From CAVRZR01 sp964354215 (GTDB lineage Bacteria; Actinomycetota; Coriobacteriia; Anaerosomatales; CAVRZR01), in contig CAYGYT010000034.1 of NCBI GenBank assembly GCA_964354215.1, positions 1-21,963 on the forward strand: 21,963 nt of DNA. Direction: 5' to 3'. Shown one piece after another: positions 14,276 to 21,963 of this stretch (position 1 is its first letter; each line of letters opens with the position of its first letter). The notes under the pieces were generated by a model. That model saw only the letters and a program-made list of their open reading frames with translations. It made no database searches and was not told the origin of the DNA. Both the position numbers and the translations under genes were made by a program.

Positions 14276-15628
14276 ATGCCCCGGAATCTCCTCGTTCTTA
14301 CATACGAGTTCCCCCCTTCCGGTGGCGGCGGCGTCCAGCGCATCGCCAAGTTCTGTCGGTTCCTCCCCGAGCACGGCTGGGTTCCCCACGTGCTCACCGC
14401 AGAACCGATACCCGGCCGTTCGGTTGATGCCTCGCTCCTCTCCGACGTGGAGGGAGTGGAGGTTGTCCGGACTCCGGCACGCCACGTCGCCTCGTCGATA
14501 GCGGGACTGATCGCGCCCCTCAAACGCGTGCGCGCGCGATTGCGCCCGGTCCGATCGGCCCCGGCGCCTGAGTCACACGTATCGGCGGTGCCCGCTGCAG
14601 ACAGCGCCAGCAGGGCCTCGCTGCGCAAAGCAGCTCTCTCGAGTCGGCTCGCGCGCTGGATCGCGGTCCCGGACGACGCGGTCTGGTGGAAGCGCTCCGC
14701 GGTCAAGACCGCGGTCGACCTGGGCCGCGCGGCGGGCGTTGAGGCAGTGTTCGCGTCGGGACCGCCCTTCTCGGCGCTCATTGCCGGTTCACGCGTGGCT
14801 CACGAGCTGCGCGTCCCCTTTGTTGCCGACATGCGCGACGGCTGGGCGACGAACCCGGTCGTGAGCTTCCCGACGGCACTGCACGACCGCTACTCGGCCA
14901 GGCTCGAGCGCCGGACGTTGCCGCAGGCATCGGTCGTGACGTGCACGACGCCTGCCATCGCCGAGGAAGCAGTGCGGTTCGGTGCTCGCGAGACCCGCGT
15001 CATCCCGAACGGCTTCGATTCGGCTGACCTGCCGCCGCACACGCCCGACGAGGCGGGTCCCTTGCGCGTCGCCTACATGGGCAAGGTCTACTTCGGACAC
15101 TCGGATCCCACGCCGTTTCTCGAGTCCCTCGGACGTCTCGCTTCCGCGAGCGGGCCGGCCGCCCACATCGAGTTCGATCTCGTCGGGTCGTGGCCCCAAG
15201 CCGTCGAACAGGCGGTCGTGCGGTTGGATCTCGCGTCGCGCGTGCGTCTGCACGAGTACCTGCCGCACCGCGAGGCGCTCGCGCTCGTCGCACGCGCCGA
15301 TCTCGGCCTCGTGCTCATCGCGGACCGTCCGGGTGCAGCCGGTTCGGCGCCGGCCAAGCTCTACGAGTATCTGGGAATGGGTCTTCCGACCCTCCTCGTG
15401 GGTCCGGCGAACGGGTATCCAGCGTTCGTTCTTGAGCAGACGGCCGCGGGCGTACGCGTGGACCCCGGCGCACCAGAGGCGCTCGATGCCGTGCTGTCCC
15501 GGCTTGCCGAGGACAAGGCCGCCCGGCGGCCGCTCGCGACTCCCGATGCGGGTGAGGCCGCGCGCTACGATCGCGAGAAGCAGGTGGCGGAGCTCGCTCG
15601 GGTGCTCGAGTGGGTGGTCGCGCCGTGA
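14276..15628 (+). CDS. GT4-type glycosyltransferase
   Basis: A 450-residue GT-B glycosyltransferase. The N-terminus LLVLTYEFPPSGGGGVQRIAKF is the glycine-rich acceptor-side loop seen in GT4 enzymes. The nucleotide-binding half includes PLRVAYMGKVYFGHSDP, then LVGSWPQ, and the donor-binding motif APAKLYEYLGMGLPTLLVG near residue 355-372 (E-x7-E region, with Glu in YEY). It probably adds a sugar from a nucleotide donor to the growing lipid-linked repeat unit on the cytoplasmic side; neither sugar nor acceptor can be read from the sequence. ATG 14276 is chosen because it opens the conserved N-terminus; an in-frame GTG at 14204 lies upstream of the candidate promoter's -10. The ribosome binding site (GAGG) is weak. 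Its TGA overlaps the next gene in GTGA. Confidence 0.85.
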   Translation: MPRNLLVLTYEFPPSGGGGVQRIAKFCRFLPEHGWVPHVLTAEPIPGRSVDASLLSDVEGVEVVRTPARHVASSIAGLIAPLKRVRARLRPVRSAPAPESHVSAVPAADSASRASLRKAALSSRLARWIAVPDDAVWWKRSAVKTAVDLGRAAGVEAVFASGPPFSALIAGSRVAHELRVPFVADMRDGWATNPVVSFPTALHDRYSARLERRTLPQASVVTCTTPAIAEEAVRFGARETRVIPNGFDSADLPPHTPDEAGPLRVAYMGKVYFGHSDPTPFLESLGRLASASGPAAHIEFDLVGSWPQAVEQAVVRLDLASRVRLHEYLPHREALALVARADLGLVLIADRPGAAGSAPAKLYEYLGMGLPTLLVGPANGYPAFVLEQTAAGVRVDPGAPEALDAVLSRLAEDKAARRPLATPDAGEAARYDREKQVAELARVLEWVVAP

Positions 15629-16842
15629 GCCGTGAAGCGGGCGCAGGCGCCAACCCGGCCGACCGGCCGAAGGTCTGCATCATCCAGTACAACGCGTCGC
15701 GCTATCTCACCCGCGTCGACCGCGCCGCGCGCGCTCTGGCCGAGGCCGGCTACGAAGTCGTACTCATCGGCGTCAGAGACGACGACACACCCGAGTTCGA
15801 GCGGCGCGAGGGCTATGTGGTCAAGCGCATCACCCTCAGGTCGCGCCGGTTCACACGCCGATTCGGACTCAAGTTCGTGCGCTTCGCCGAGGGCATCTGG
15901 CGGTCGTTCGTCGCTGCGTATCGCGAGAACGCCGACATCTACAACCCCCGAGACGCGTACCCCCTGCTGGTGGCGCACGCCGCGGCCACGATCCGCCACG
16001 CCCGGGTCGTGTACGACTCGGACGAGCTCGCCATCGGCCGCAACTGGGCTGTGGCGCAGAACCGCTTCTGGCTTGGCCTCATGAAGGCCTACGAGGGGTT
16101 CTTCGCACGACGCTCGGCGGTGATCACCTCGGACTACGGCAGAGCTGACGTTCTTGAGCAGACGTATCGCATCACGCGGCCGACCGTTGTCCTGAACGTG
16201 CCGGAGGTTATCGGTCAGCCGAAACCCGATGCCGCGTTTCGTGCCCGAGCGATCGGTGATCGGCGCTATCTGCTCATCTACCAGGGCGTCTTCAACCGGA
16301 ATCGTGGCCTTCCCGAGACCATCCGGGCGCTGTCGCTCTTGCCCGAGTGCCGTCTCGCGCTCGTGGGCTATGGGCCGATGCAGGTCGAGCTGAAGCACCA
16401 GGTCGCTTCCGAGGGGCTGCACGAAGCGGTCGCGTTCTTCGACGCGGTTCCGTTCGACACGCTCATGCGGTACACGGCAGCAGCGGATGTCGGCCTGATC
16501 CCCATCATCGGCTCCTGCATGAGCTACGCGACGGCCGCACCCAACAAGCTCTTCGAGTACATGATGGTGGGCATCCCGGTCGTGGCCTCGGACCTGCCCG
16601 ACATGGCGCGCGTCGTACACGAGACGCGTGCTGGTACGCTCATCTTGGACCCGTCCGATCCGGCCTCGATCGCCGCTGCTATCCGCGCTCTCATCGACGG
16701 ACCAGAACCTCTGCCGCAGGTGGGGGAACGTGGGCGCGTGGCGGCTCTCGCGCGCTACAACTGGGAATACGAGAAGCCGAAGCTTCTCGCGGTCTTCGAT
16801 TCCGTCCCCCTCCGAGAGAAGGCGAGCGGACGAGGCGCGTGA
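15625..16842 (+). CDS. GT4-type glycosyltransferase
   Basis: A 405-residue GT-B glycosyltransferase. It opens with KVCIIQYNASRYLTRVDRAARAL after a 15-residue Ala/Pro-rich leader, and DIYNPRDAYPLLVAHAA plus VVYDSDELAIG lie in the N-terminal domain. The C-terminal domain carries LLIYQGVFNRNRGLPETI, LALVGYGPM, and the donor-binding segment PNKLFEYMMVGIPVVASD, with Glu in FEYMMVG typical of GT4. It likely extends the repeat unit. GTG 15625 overlaps the preceding TGA (GTGA) and is preferred to an in-frame GTG at 15610 inside the previous gene. Its TGA overlaps the next GTG likewise, so the run is translationally coupled. Sugar specificity is unknown. Confidence 0.85.
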   Translation: MSREAGAGANPADRPKVCIIQYNASRYLTRVDRAARALAEAGYEVVLIGVRDDDTPEFERREGYVVKRITLRSRRFTRRFGLKFVRFAEGIWRSFVAAYRENADIYNPRDAYPLLVAHAAATIRHARVVYDSDELAIGRNWAVAQNRFWLGLMKAYEGFFARRSAVITSDYGRADVLEQTYRITRPTVVLNVPEVIGQPKPDAAFRARAIGDRRYLLIYQGVFNRNRGLPETIRALSLLPECRLALVGYGPMQVELKHQVASEGLHEAVAFFDAVPFDTLMRYTAAADVGLIPIIGSCMSYATAAPNKLFEYMMVGIPVVASDLPDMARVVHETRAGTLILDPSDPASIAAAIRALIDGPEPLPQVGERGRVAALARYNWEYEKPKLLAVFDSVPLREKASGRGA

Positions 16843-18233
16843 ACGACATCACCACATCACCCACGCCGAACGCGGCGCGTTCCGACGGGCTGTGGCTGCT
16901 CGCGTCAGCAGGTGCCGCAGTTGCGCTGTGGCTGGTCGCCGCGCTGCTCCCGGTTGCGTTCACGCTTGGGCTGCTCGCGCTTCTCGGCGTACTGCTCGTC
17001 GTCGTGACGTACCGCCGTCCCGAGTTCGGGATCGTGGCGCTCGTGGGCGCCGCCGCGCTCGATACCGTCGGTCGCGTCGCCGAGGTCGCCGGGGTCGTGC
17101 TCACGGCTTACCAGGCCGCCGTCCTCCTCGTCGCGGCCGTGCTCGTGTGGCGCGTGCTCGACGGGCGCGCGTCCTGGGTCCCCACACGCGCGGATCTGCC
17201 CGTGCTGCTGCTGCTGTCCTTCTCGGCGGCGGCCATTCCGGCAGCCGTCCAGCCGATGACCGCGGCGGTCTCCTGGGTGAGCCTCGCCTCGAGCGTCGCG
17301 CTGCTCTATCTCGTGGTGCTTGCCATCGACACCGCCGAGAAGGGCTGGCTCGTGCTGTGGAGTCTCCTGCTCCTCGTTGGCCTGTTCGGGGTTCTCGCGG
17401 TCGCCGAGCGGTTCGGCATCTGGTCAATCCAGCCCTTCCTCAAGGTGTGGTCGTACGGCATCCGAGCGAGGGTGACGTTCAAGGATCCGAACATCTTTGG
17501 GAGCTTTCTCGCCGGTTCGCTCGTGCTCACGCTGCCGATCGCGCTCGAAACGCGGCAGTGGACGAAGCGCCTGCTCGCCTCCGGCTGCATCCTTGCAGGC
17601 ATGGCCGGCCTGGCCTTCACGTTCTCACGCGGGGCGTGGGTGGGCTTTGTGGCGGGTTTGCTCGTCGTCTTGCTGTTCTCTCGAGTCTCGCCGGCTCTCA
17701 AGATCGCACTCGTTGTTGTCGCCGGTGTCGTTGTGACGGTGTTCCTGATCAGGTTCGTCGACCCCACATTCGTCCAGACCAAGATCCTCGACGTGTCGTC
17801 GAACCGCTCCTTCCTGTTCCGCATCTACATGGGGGCGAGCGGACTGAGGATGTTTCTCGACCACCCGATGGGTATCGGACCGGGGAACTACCCGCTCGTG
17901 TTCCCGCTGTATCGGCCTGCGTTCGTGAACGTCGGGCTCGTCGAATCGCACACCGCCTACATCACCGTGCTCACCGAGGCCGGGATCTTCGGCTTCCTCG
18001 GCTTCGTCTGGCTGATACTGCGCTTCGGGCTCGGGACGCTCAGAGTGGCGGTCAAAGCCCCCGCGGGACAGCTGCAGGCGCTCGCCGTCGGGAGTCTCGC
18101 CGGAGGCGTCGCTCTGCTCATCCAGGCGCTCACCTACAGCCTTGAGACGAGCAAGTTCCTCTGGTTGACTCTTGGACTAGGCGTCGCCGCCATGCGAATC
18201 TATGCCGACATGATCGAGGAGGATTCATCGTGA
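16839..18233 (+). CDS. O-antigen ligase/polymerase (Wzy/WaaL-like) membrane protein
   Basis: A 464-residue membrane protein with roughly 11-13 helices. Signature regions of the O-antigen ligase/polymerase (Wzy_C-type) family are present: VTFKDPNIFGSFLAG in the middle, FTFSRGAWVGF (Arg264 on an outer loop boundary), and the large periplasmic/external loop from RSFLFRIYMGASGLRMF through HPMGIGPGNYP to ESHTAYITVLTEAGIFGFLG, with His371 and the following Glu in the conserved place. Such proteins either polymerise lipid-linked repeats (Wzy) or ligate finished chains to an acceptor (WaaL, TuaE-like). With Wzx and Wzz nearby, polymerase is the simpler reading. GTG 16839 overlaps the previous TGA; an in-frame upstream start inside that gene is not needed. 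Its own TGA overlaps the next GTG. Confidence 0.87.
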   Translation: MNDITTSPTPNAARSDGLWLLASAGAAVALWLVAALLPVAFTLGLLALLGVLLVVVTYRRPEFGIVALVGAAALDTVGRVAEVAGVVLTAYQAAVLLVAAVLVWRVLDGRASWVPTRADLPVLLLLSFSAAAIPAAVQPMTAAVSWVSLASSVALLYLVVLAIDTAEKGWLVLWSLLLLVGLFGVLAVAERFGIWSIQPFLKVWSYGIRARVTFKDPNIFGSFLAGSLVLTLPIALETRQWTKRLLASGCILAGMAGLAFTFSRGAWVGFVAGLLVVLLFSRVSPALKIALVVVAGVVVTVFLIRFVDPTFVQTKILDVSSNRSFLFRIYMGASGLRMFLDHPMGIGPGNYPLVFPLYRPAFVNVGLVESHTAYITVLTEAGIFGFLGFVWLILRFGLGTLRVAVKAPAGQLQALAVGSLAGGVALLIQALTYSLETSKFLWLTLGLGVAAMRIYADMIEEDSS

Positions 18234-19030
18234 CGGACCGTCCGAACGAAGTTGCGAGTGTGGTTCGTTTCGCCCGTACACAGTGGCCGATCGTGCTCGT
18301 CGCCGTGCTCGTCGGCGCGCTCATCGGCGGTGCGTGGGCGTACCTGCGCGCTCCGGACCCCGGATTCGTGGGCAAGCAGCGTATCCGGGTGGCGGTGGGC
18401 CTGGTCGGCATCCCGAATGTTCCCACGGTCGACAGCGTCATCGCGGCGGTGAGTCTTCCTGATGTTCGCGAGTCTGCCGCGGCGAGTCTCGGCGTCTCTG
18501 TCGCGCAGCTGGGAGCCGTGACCGCTGCGATCGACGGCAAGAACACGAGCGTCGTGGTGGTCTCGTCGCGCCGACCCGACAAGGAGATGGCCGATCGGGT
18601 GGCGCGCGCCGTAAGCGAGGCGGCGCGTGCGCGCGTGCTGGCTCAGGTCGACCCCAACATCGAGTACCAGAAGGTCACGCTTGTTGAGCAGAAGGCACGG
18701 ATCGAGATGCTCGACGAGCGTCTGAAGCAAGTGAGCGATCAGCTGGCGGCGCCCTCGTTGTCTCCCGCCGAACGAGCCAGTTTCGAGCAGGCGCTCACCA
18801 ACATACAGGGGCAGATCTTCACCGCGCAGGACAAGTCCGATCTTGCCGAGCTCCAGCTTCGGCAGGCGGAGCGCTACGCGTACCTGGACGGTGATGTGAG
18901 CGTCGCGCCTGGTAGTACTGGGGGCTACGTACTCTCCGGTGTGCTTCGCGGCGTGCTCGTCGGCCTGCTCGCCGGCCTCGCGGTCGCGTGGGTCCGGTTC
19001 CGCTCGAGGGGCAGCGTTGCCCGCGGGTGA
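18230..19030 (+). CDS. wzz: Wzz-like chain-length determinant protein
   Basis: A 266-residue protein with the Wzz/polysaccharide co-polymerase layout: a short cytoplasmic N-terminus, helix 1 at about 19-38 (QWPIVLVAVLVGALIGGAWAY), a large external domain, and helix 2 at about 233-255 close to the C-terminus. The external part includes a heptad-rich coiled coil around 140-220 (VEQKARIEMLDERLKQVSDQ). It lacks a tyrosine-kinase ATP domain, so this is the kinase-free type. The role would be to set polymer length with the Wzy-like neighbour. GTG 18230 overlaps the previous stop and has a strong GAGGAGG-type binding site just before it. The first helix lacks a clear Wzz proline-glycine motif in helix 2, so family assignment rests on topology and context. 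Confidence 0.75.
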   Translation: MTDRPNEVASVVRFARTQWPIVLVAVLVGALIGGAWAYLRAPDPGFVGKQRIRVAVGLVGIPNVPTVDSVIAAVSLPDVRESAAASLGVSVAQLGAVTAAIDGKNTSVVVVSSRRPDKEMADRVARAVSEAARARVLAQVDPNIEYQKVTLVEQKARIEMLDERLKQVSDQLAAPSLSPAERASFEQALTNIQGQIFTAQDKSDLAELQLRQAERYAYLDGDVSVAPGSTGGYVLSGVLRGVLVGLLAGLAVAWVRFRSRGSVARG

Positions 19031-20144
19031 GGCGACGGTCTGCCACGTCACCTCGGTTCACGTTCCCACCGACAGCCGAGTCCTCTTCCACGAGTGTCGC
19101 TCACTCGCCCGACGATACCGCACCCTGCTCGTCTGCCGAGACGATGCCGGGTCACGGACACTCGAGGGCGTCGAGATCATCGCACTGCCCCGGCCGAAGG
19201 GCCGACTCGCGCGCTTCGCGGGTTCGCGCAACATCGCCGAGGCCGCTCAGAACACCGGTGCCGCGCTCTTTCACTTTCACGACCCGGAGCTGCTCCCGGC
19301 CATGGCTTCGCTGCGACGGCGTACGGGCAGGCCGGTCATCTACGACGCGCACGAACACTACCCGGATGCCATGGACCAGAAGGCGTGGATCCCCGCGCCG
19401 CTCCGACCGACAGCGGCGCGATGGGCCGATCGACTCGAGCGGAAGCACGTGCCCTCGCTCTCGGCGGTGGTTGTGGCCGACGCCGCTCTTCGCGAGCGGT
19501 TCGAGGCGATGCACCCGACCGTTGTGGAACTCGACAACTACCCGCCGCTCGACTTGTTCGGCCCGCAGGCGGCACGGTCAAAGGATCCGCCAACGCTCGT
19601 CTACGTCGGCTCGGTCTCGAAGGTCCGCGGGTTCTACGAGATGGTGGACGTGCTGAAGCGCGTGAGAGAACGCGTTCCCGACGCGCGCTTGGCCATCTAC
19701 GGCCGTCCCACCGAGGAGGTCGCAAAACAGCTCGCAGGGTACCTCGAGACCCTCCCGCCTGACGCTGTGACGATGCATGGACCGGTTTCCTACGGCGACA
19801 TCGGTTCGGCGTTCGGGGAAGCGTCGGTCGGCCTCTCGCTCCTTCAGCCTCACCCGAAGTACGACAAGAACGTCTCCATGAAGGTGTTCGACTACATGGC
19901 CGCGGGCCTCCCGTACGTTGCAAGTGATTTCGCTCCGCTGCGAACAGCGACGGGGGGAGTCGGCGGAGCGCTCGTGCCGCCTGGCAGCGTTGATGAGGCC
20001 GCATCGGCCGTGCTCGCGTTCCTCGAGGACCCCGACGCGCTCGCCGCGGCTGGGCGTGCGGGCCGCGGGCTCGTGGAAGAGTCGCTCAACTGGGGAATCA
20101 TGGAGCCGAGGCTATTCGAGCTCTACGAGGGGTTGCTTCGGTAG
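19017..20144 (+). CDS. GT4-type glycosyltransferase
   Basis: A 375-residue GT-B glycosyltransferase. The N-terminal half contains VCHVTSVHVPTDSRVLFHE, FHFHDPELLPA and VIYDAHEHYPDAM, a pattern seen in GT4-type enzymes of capsule and exopolysaccharide loci. The C-terminal half carries TLVYVGSVSKVRGF, LAIYGRP and MKVFDYMAAGLPYVASDF, where the usual FEY Glu is an Asp (FDY). The start is called as TTG 19017: it lies six bases after GAGGGG (19005-19010), it overlaps the Wzz stop, and nothing else in frame fits; the longer reading from 18939 lies wholly inside wzz. It ends the second coupled run. Substrate cannot be inferred. Confidence 0.85.
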   Translation: MPAGEATVCHVTSVHVPTDSRVLFHECRSLARRYRTLLVCRDDAGSRTLEGVEIIALPRPKGRLARFAGSRNIAEAAQNTGAALFHFHDPELLPAMASLRRRTGRPVIYDAHEHYPDAMDQKAWIPAPLRPTAARWADRLERKHVPSLSAVVVADAALRERFEAMHPTVVELDNYPPLDLFGPQAARSKDPPTLVYVGSVSKVRGFYEMVDVLKRVRERVPDARLAIYGRPTEEVAKQLAGYLETLPPDAVTMHGPVSYGDIGSAFGEASVGLSLLQPHPKYDKNVSMKVFDYMAAGLPYVASDFAPLRTATGGVGGALVPPGSVDEAASAVLAFLEDPDALAAAGRAGRGLVEESLNWGIMEPRLFELYEGLLR

Positions 20145-20145
20145 G

Positions 20146-20163
20146 GCAGCCGCGGCGGGCTGC
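20146..20163 (+). terminator. GC hairpin after glycosyltransferase stop
   Basis: GCAGCC and GGCTGC pair as a perfect 6-bp stem with a 6-base loop, one base after the TAG. There is no U-run, so termination strength is doubtful. A further 12-bp palindrome GGCGGCGCCGCC follows at 20178-20189; both could also arise by chance at this GC content. Confidence 0.3.
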
Positions 20164-20217
20164 TGGGGAGCGAGGCGGGCGGCGCCGCCACGTGCGACGG
20201 AAGACGGGGAGCGAACG

Positions 20218-21018
20218 GTGGAGATACAGGTCCCAGGAGTTCTCGCGGCGTACGTGGGCTACCCGCGCGTCGCGCTCGTGCTCGGCTCTGGATTCGGCGG
20301 ACTCGCCGAGAGCGTCGATCCGCAACTGGCGGTGTCCTACGCGGACGTTGAGGGCTACCCGCGCCCACCCAGGGCCATTCCCGGCCACGCGGGGACGCTT
20401 CTGCTCGGCACGATCGGCGATCTGCGGGTCGCGGTCTTCTCCGGCCGCGTCCATCGTTACCAAGGGGTCAGTTCGCTTGATGCTGCGTATCCCGCGCGGC
20501 TCGCCGCCGCGCTCGGTGCGGACACGCTCGTCGTGACGAACGCCGCTGGCGGCGTGAATCCCGACCTCGCACCTGGTGACGTGCTTCTCATCTCAGACCA
20601 CATCAACCTCACCGGCGATAGCCCGTTGGTGGGATGGCCCGGTCCTGAGGGCGGCACGCCATTCGTCCCGATGACTGACGCGTACGATCCCTCGCTCCGC
20701 CAGATAGCCCGCGATGTCGCCGCCGACCAGAAGCTGCACCTGCGAGAGGGGGTCTACGCGGGGCTTCTCGGCCCGGCGTTCGAGACCCCCGCTGAGGTGC
20801 GCTACCTGCGGACAGTGGGCGCGGACGTCGTGGGCATGTCCACGGTACCCGAGGTGATCGCGGCCCGCGCGCTCGGTCTGCGGGTGCTCGGACTCTCACT
20901 TGTGACGAACGTGGCGGCAAGCCACGGACTGGGCCACGAAGAGGTGCTGGAGCGAGCAGCACGCGCTCAGGGCGACCTGACTCGCCTGCTGCTTGGTATA
21001 CTTTCTCGGCTTTCCTGA
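20218..21018 (+). CDS. punA: Purine nucleoside phosphorylase (PNP/MTAP family)
   Basis: A 266-residue trimeric-type purine nucleoside phosphorylase. It splits inosine or guanosine with phosphate to the base plus ribose-1-phosphate in the cytoplasm. Ser24 in GSGFGGL binds phosphate; VFSGRVHRYQG, NAAGGVNPDLAPGD and DHINLTGDSPL are family blocks. Glu189 in FETPAE, Met207 in GMSTVPE, Asn231 in LVTNVAA and His240 in HEEVL match purine-site residues of human PNP (Glu201, Met219, Asn243, His257), which favours PNP over methylthioadenosine phosphorylase. The GTG 20218 is preceded by GGGGAG at seven bases. It is not part of the polysaccharide pathway; the adjacent adenosylhomocysteinase suggests a nucleoside/methyl-cycle context. 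Confidence 0.9.
   Translation: MEIQVPGVLAAYVGYPRVALVLGSGFGGLAESVDPQLAVSYADVEGYPRPPRAIPGHAGTLLLGTIGDLRVAVFSGRVHRYQGVSSLDAAYPARLAAALGADTLVVTNAAGGVNPDLAPGDVLLISDHINLTGDSPLVGWPGPEGGTPFVPMTDAYDPSLRQIARDVAADQKLHLREGVYAGLLGPAFETPAEVRYLRTVGADVVGMSTVPEVIAARALGLRVLGLSLVTNVAASHGLGHEEVLERAARAQGDLTRLLLGILSRLS
20994..21002 (+). promoter_or_regulatory. Extended -10 promoter candidate for ahcY inside punA 3' end
   Basis: TGG followed by TATACT (20997-21002) is an extended -10 element (one mismatch in the hexamer), located in the last codons of the phosphorylase gene. No -35 at standard spacing is clear (CTGACT at 20977-20982 is only 14 bases away). Transcription from near 21009 would give a ~84-base leader before ATG 21092. 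Confidence 0.45.
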
Positions 21019-21091
21019 GTGGAGGTGTGCCGCGCGAGTGGCGGGCCGACAGCGGGGGAAGCACCGTTACACCGAACACGAGGAGCTCTCA

Positions 21092-21963
21092 ATGGATCAT
21101 CACGTGAAGGACCCGTCCCTCGCCGCCGCCGGCAAGGCGCGCATCGAGTGGGCCGACAAGGACATGCCCGTGCTCGCCTCTATCCGCGAGCGGTTCGAGC
21201 GTGAGCGCCCGCTCGAGGGCGTGCGGGTGAGCGCCTGCCTGCACGTCACGACCGAGACCGCGAACCTCATGCGCGCCCTCAAAGCCGGCGGTGCCGATAT
21301 CGTGCTCTGCGCCTCAAACCCGCTCTCGACGCAAGACGACGTGGCCGCCGCGCTCGTGAGCGAGTACGGCATCCGTACCTACGCCATCAAGGGTGAAGAC
21401 ACGGACACGTACTACGCCCACATCGACGCCGCGATCGACCACCGCCCGCAGGTCACGATGGACGACGGTGCCGACGTCGTCGGCCGCATACACGCCGATC
21501 GCACCGAGGCGCTCGCCGACATCATCGGCGGCACCGAAGAGACGACGACGGGCGTCATCCGCCTGAAGGCCATGGCCGAGGACGGCGCACTCAAATACCC
21601 GATCGTCTCGGTGAACGACGCGAACACGAAGCACCTGTTCGACAACCGGTACGGCACGGGCCAGTCAACCATTGACGGCATCATCCGCGCCACGAACCGC
21701 CTCATCGCAGGTCGCACCCTGGTCGTTTCCGGCTATGGCTGGTGCGGCCGCGGCGTCGCGATGCGTGCCGACGGCCTCGGCGCGAACGTGATCATCTGCG
21801 AGATCGACCCGCTGCGCGCGCTCGAAGCCGTTATGGACGGCTACCGGGTCATGCCCGCCGTCGAGGCTGCTGCGCAGTGCGACATCTGGGTCACGGTCAC
21901 GGGCGACATCAACGTCATCGACTCGCCCATGTTCGAGGCGATGAAGAACGGTGCGATCATCGC
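21092..21963 (+). CDS. ahcY: Adenosylhomocysteinase, N-terminal part (continues beyond window)
   Basis: The first 290 codons are visible; the gene runs off the right edge. S-adenosylhomocysteine hydrolase splits SAH into adenosine and homocysteine, using bound NAD. Visible markers are His51 in CLHVTTETANL, Asp125 in MDDGADV, Glu150 in GGTEETTTGV, Lys180 and Asp184-Asn185 in NDANTKHLFDNRYG, and the NAD loop GYGWCGRGVAM near 214-224. The segment NDANTKHLFDNRYGTGQS and the GYGWCGRG loop resemble the shorter archaeal/Thermotoga-type enzymes rather than the mammalian type (NVNDSVTKSKFDNLYG). ATG 21092 follows GAGGAG at a normal distance. It lies 73 bases after punA and may be expressed from its own promoter. 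Confidence 0.93.
   Translation, partial: MDHHVKDPSLAAAGKARIEWADKDMPVLASIRERFERERPLEGVRVSACLHVTTETANLMRALKAGGADIVLCASNPLSTQDDVAAALVSEYGIRTYAIKGEDTDTYYAHIDAAIDHRPQVTMDDGADVVGRIHADRTEALADIIGGTEETTTGVIRLKAMAEDGALKYPIVSVNDANTKHLFDNRYGTGQSTIDGIIRATNRLIAGRTLVVSGYGWCGRGVAMRADGLGANVIICEIDPLRALEAVMDGYRVMPAVEAAAQCDIWVTVTGDINVIDSPMFEAMKNGAII

Noticed and set aside
21003..21091. SAH riboswitch before ahcY
   Set aside because: The leader is short and does not show the conserved GAGGAGCGNUGC-like core or paired segments I know for that riboswitch; a covariance search could overrule this.

Overview
This is a high-GC, gene-dense stretch with many GTG starts and tightly coupled genes. It suggests a Gram-positive actinobacterium. 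The style of the SpoIID/LytB wall protein and the short, archaeal/Thermotoga-type adenosylhomocysteinase would fit a deep or environmental lineage (for example a Coriobacteriia-like one), but that placement is inference. No rRNA, tRNA, CRISPR array or transposase was seen.

Layout. (1) Positions 1-1436 hold the 3' end of an RHS-repeat protein with a variable C-terminal tail, then a small three-helix membrane protein that could be its immunity partner. The RHS tail seems to continue in the -1 frame after a run of six G, so it may be frameshifted. (2) Positions 1725-3218 encode a Wzx-type flippase. (3) Positions 3321-10167 encode seven tightly packed enzymes: LegB, LegC, PtmE, LegH, LegI, LegG and LegF. 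Together they match the GDP-sugar route to CMP-legionaminic acid, a bacterial nine-carbon sialic-acid-like sugar. (4) The next gene (10171-11472) encodes an unrecognised protein with HP and SS motifs like those of bacterial sialyltransferases. It is the best candidate for the enzyme that uses CMP-legionaminate. (5) On the minus strand (11469-14006) lies a secreted SpoIID/LytB protein with three C-terminal repeat modules. (6) Positions 14276-20144 hold a second polysaccharide run: two glycosyltransferases, an O-antigen ligase/polymerase, a Wzz-like chain-length protein and a third glycosyltransferase, all overlapping or nearly so. (7) Purine nucleoside phosphorylase (20218-21018) and the start of adenosylhomocysteinase (21092 to the window end) are housekeeping genes.

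How the genes fit together. The leg enzymes build and activate the sugar. The unknown protein and the three glycosyltransferases would assemble a repeat unit on a lipid carrier, Wzx would flip it, and the ligase/polymerase and Wzz would extend or attach it. The product is most simply a legionaminate-bearing cell-surface polysaccharide. No initiating phosphoglycosyltransferase and no GlmS/phosphoglucosamine mutase-like genes for the GDP-GlcNAc precursor are in the window, so those must lie elsewhere. The strongest leads are the unassigned putative legionaminyltransferase, the RHS tail frameshift with its small neighbour, and the modular SpoIID protein placed antisense in the middle of the cluster.
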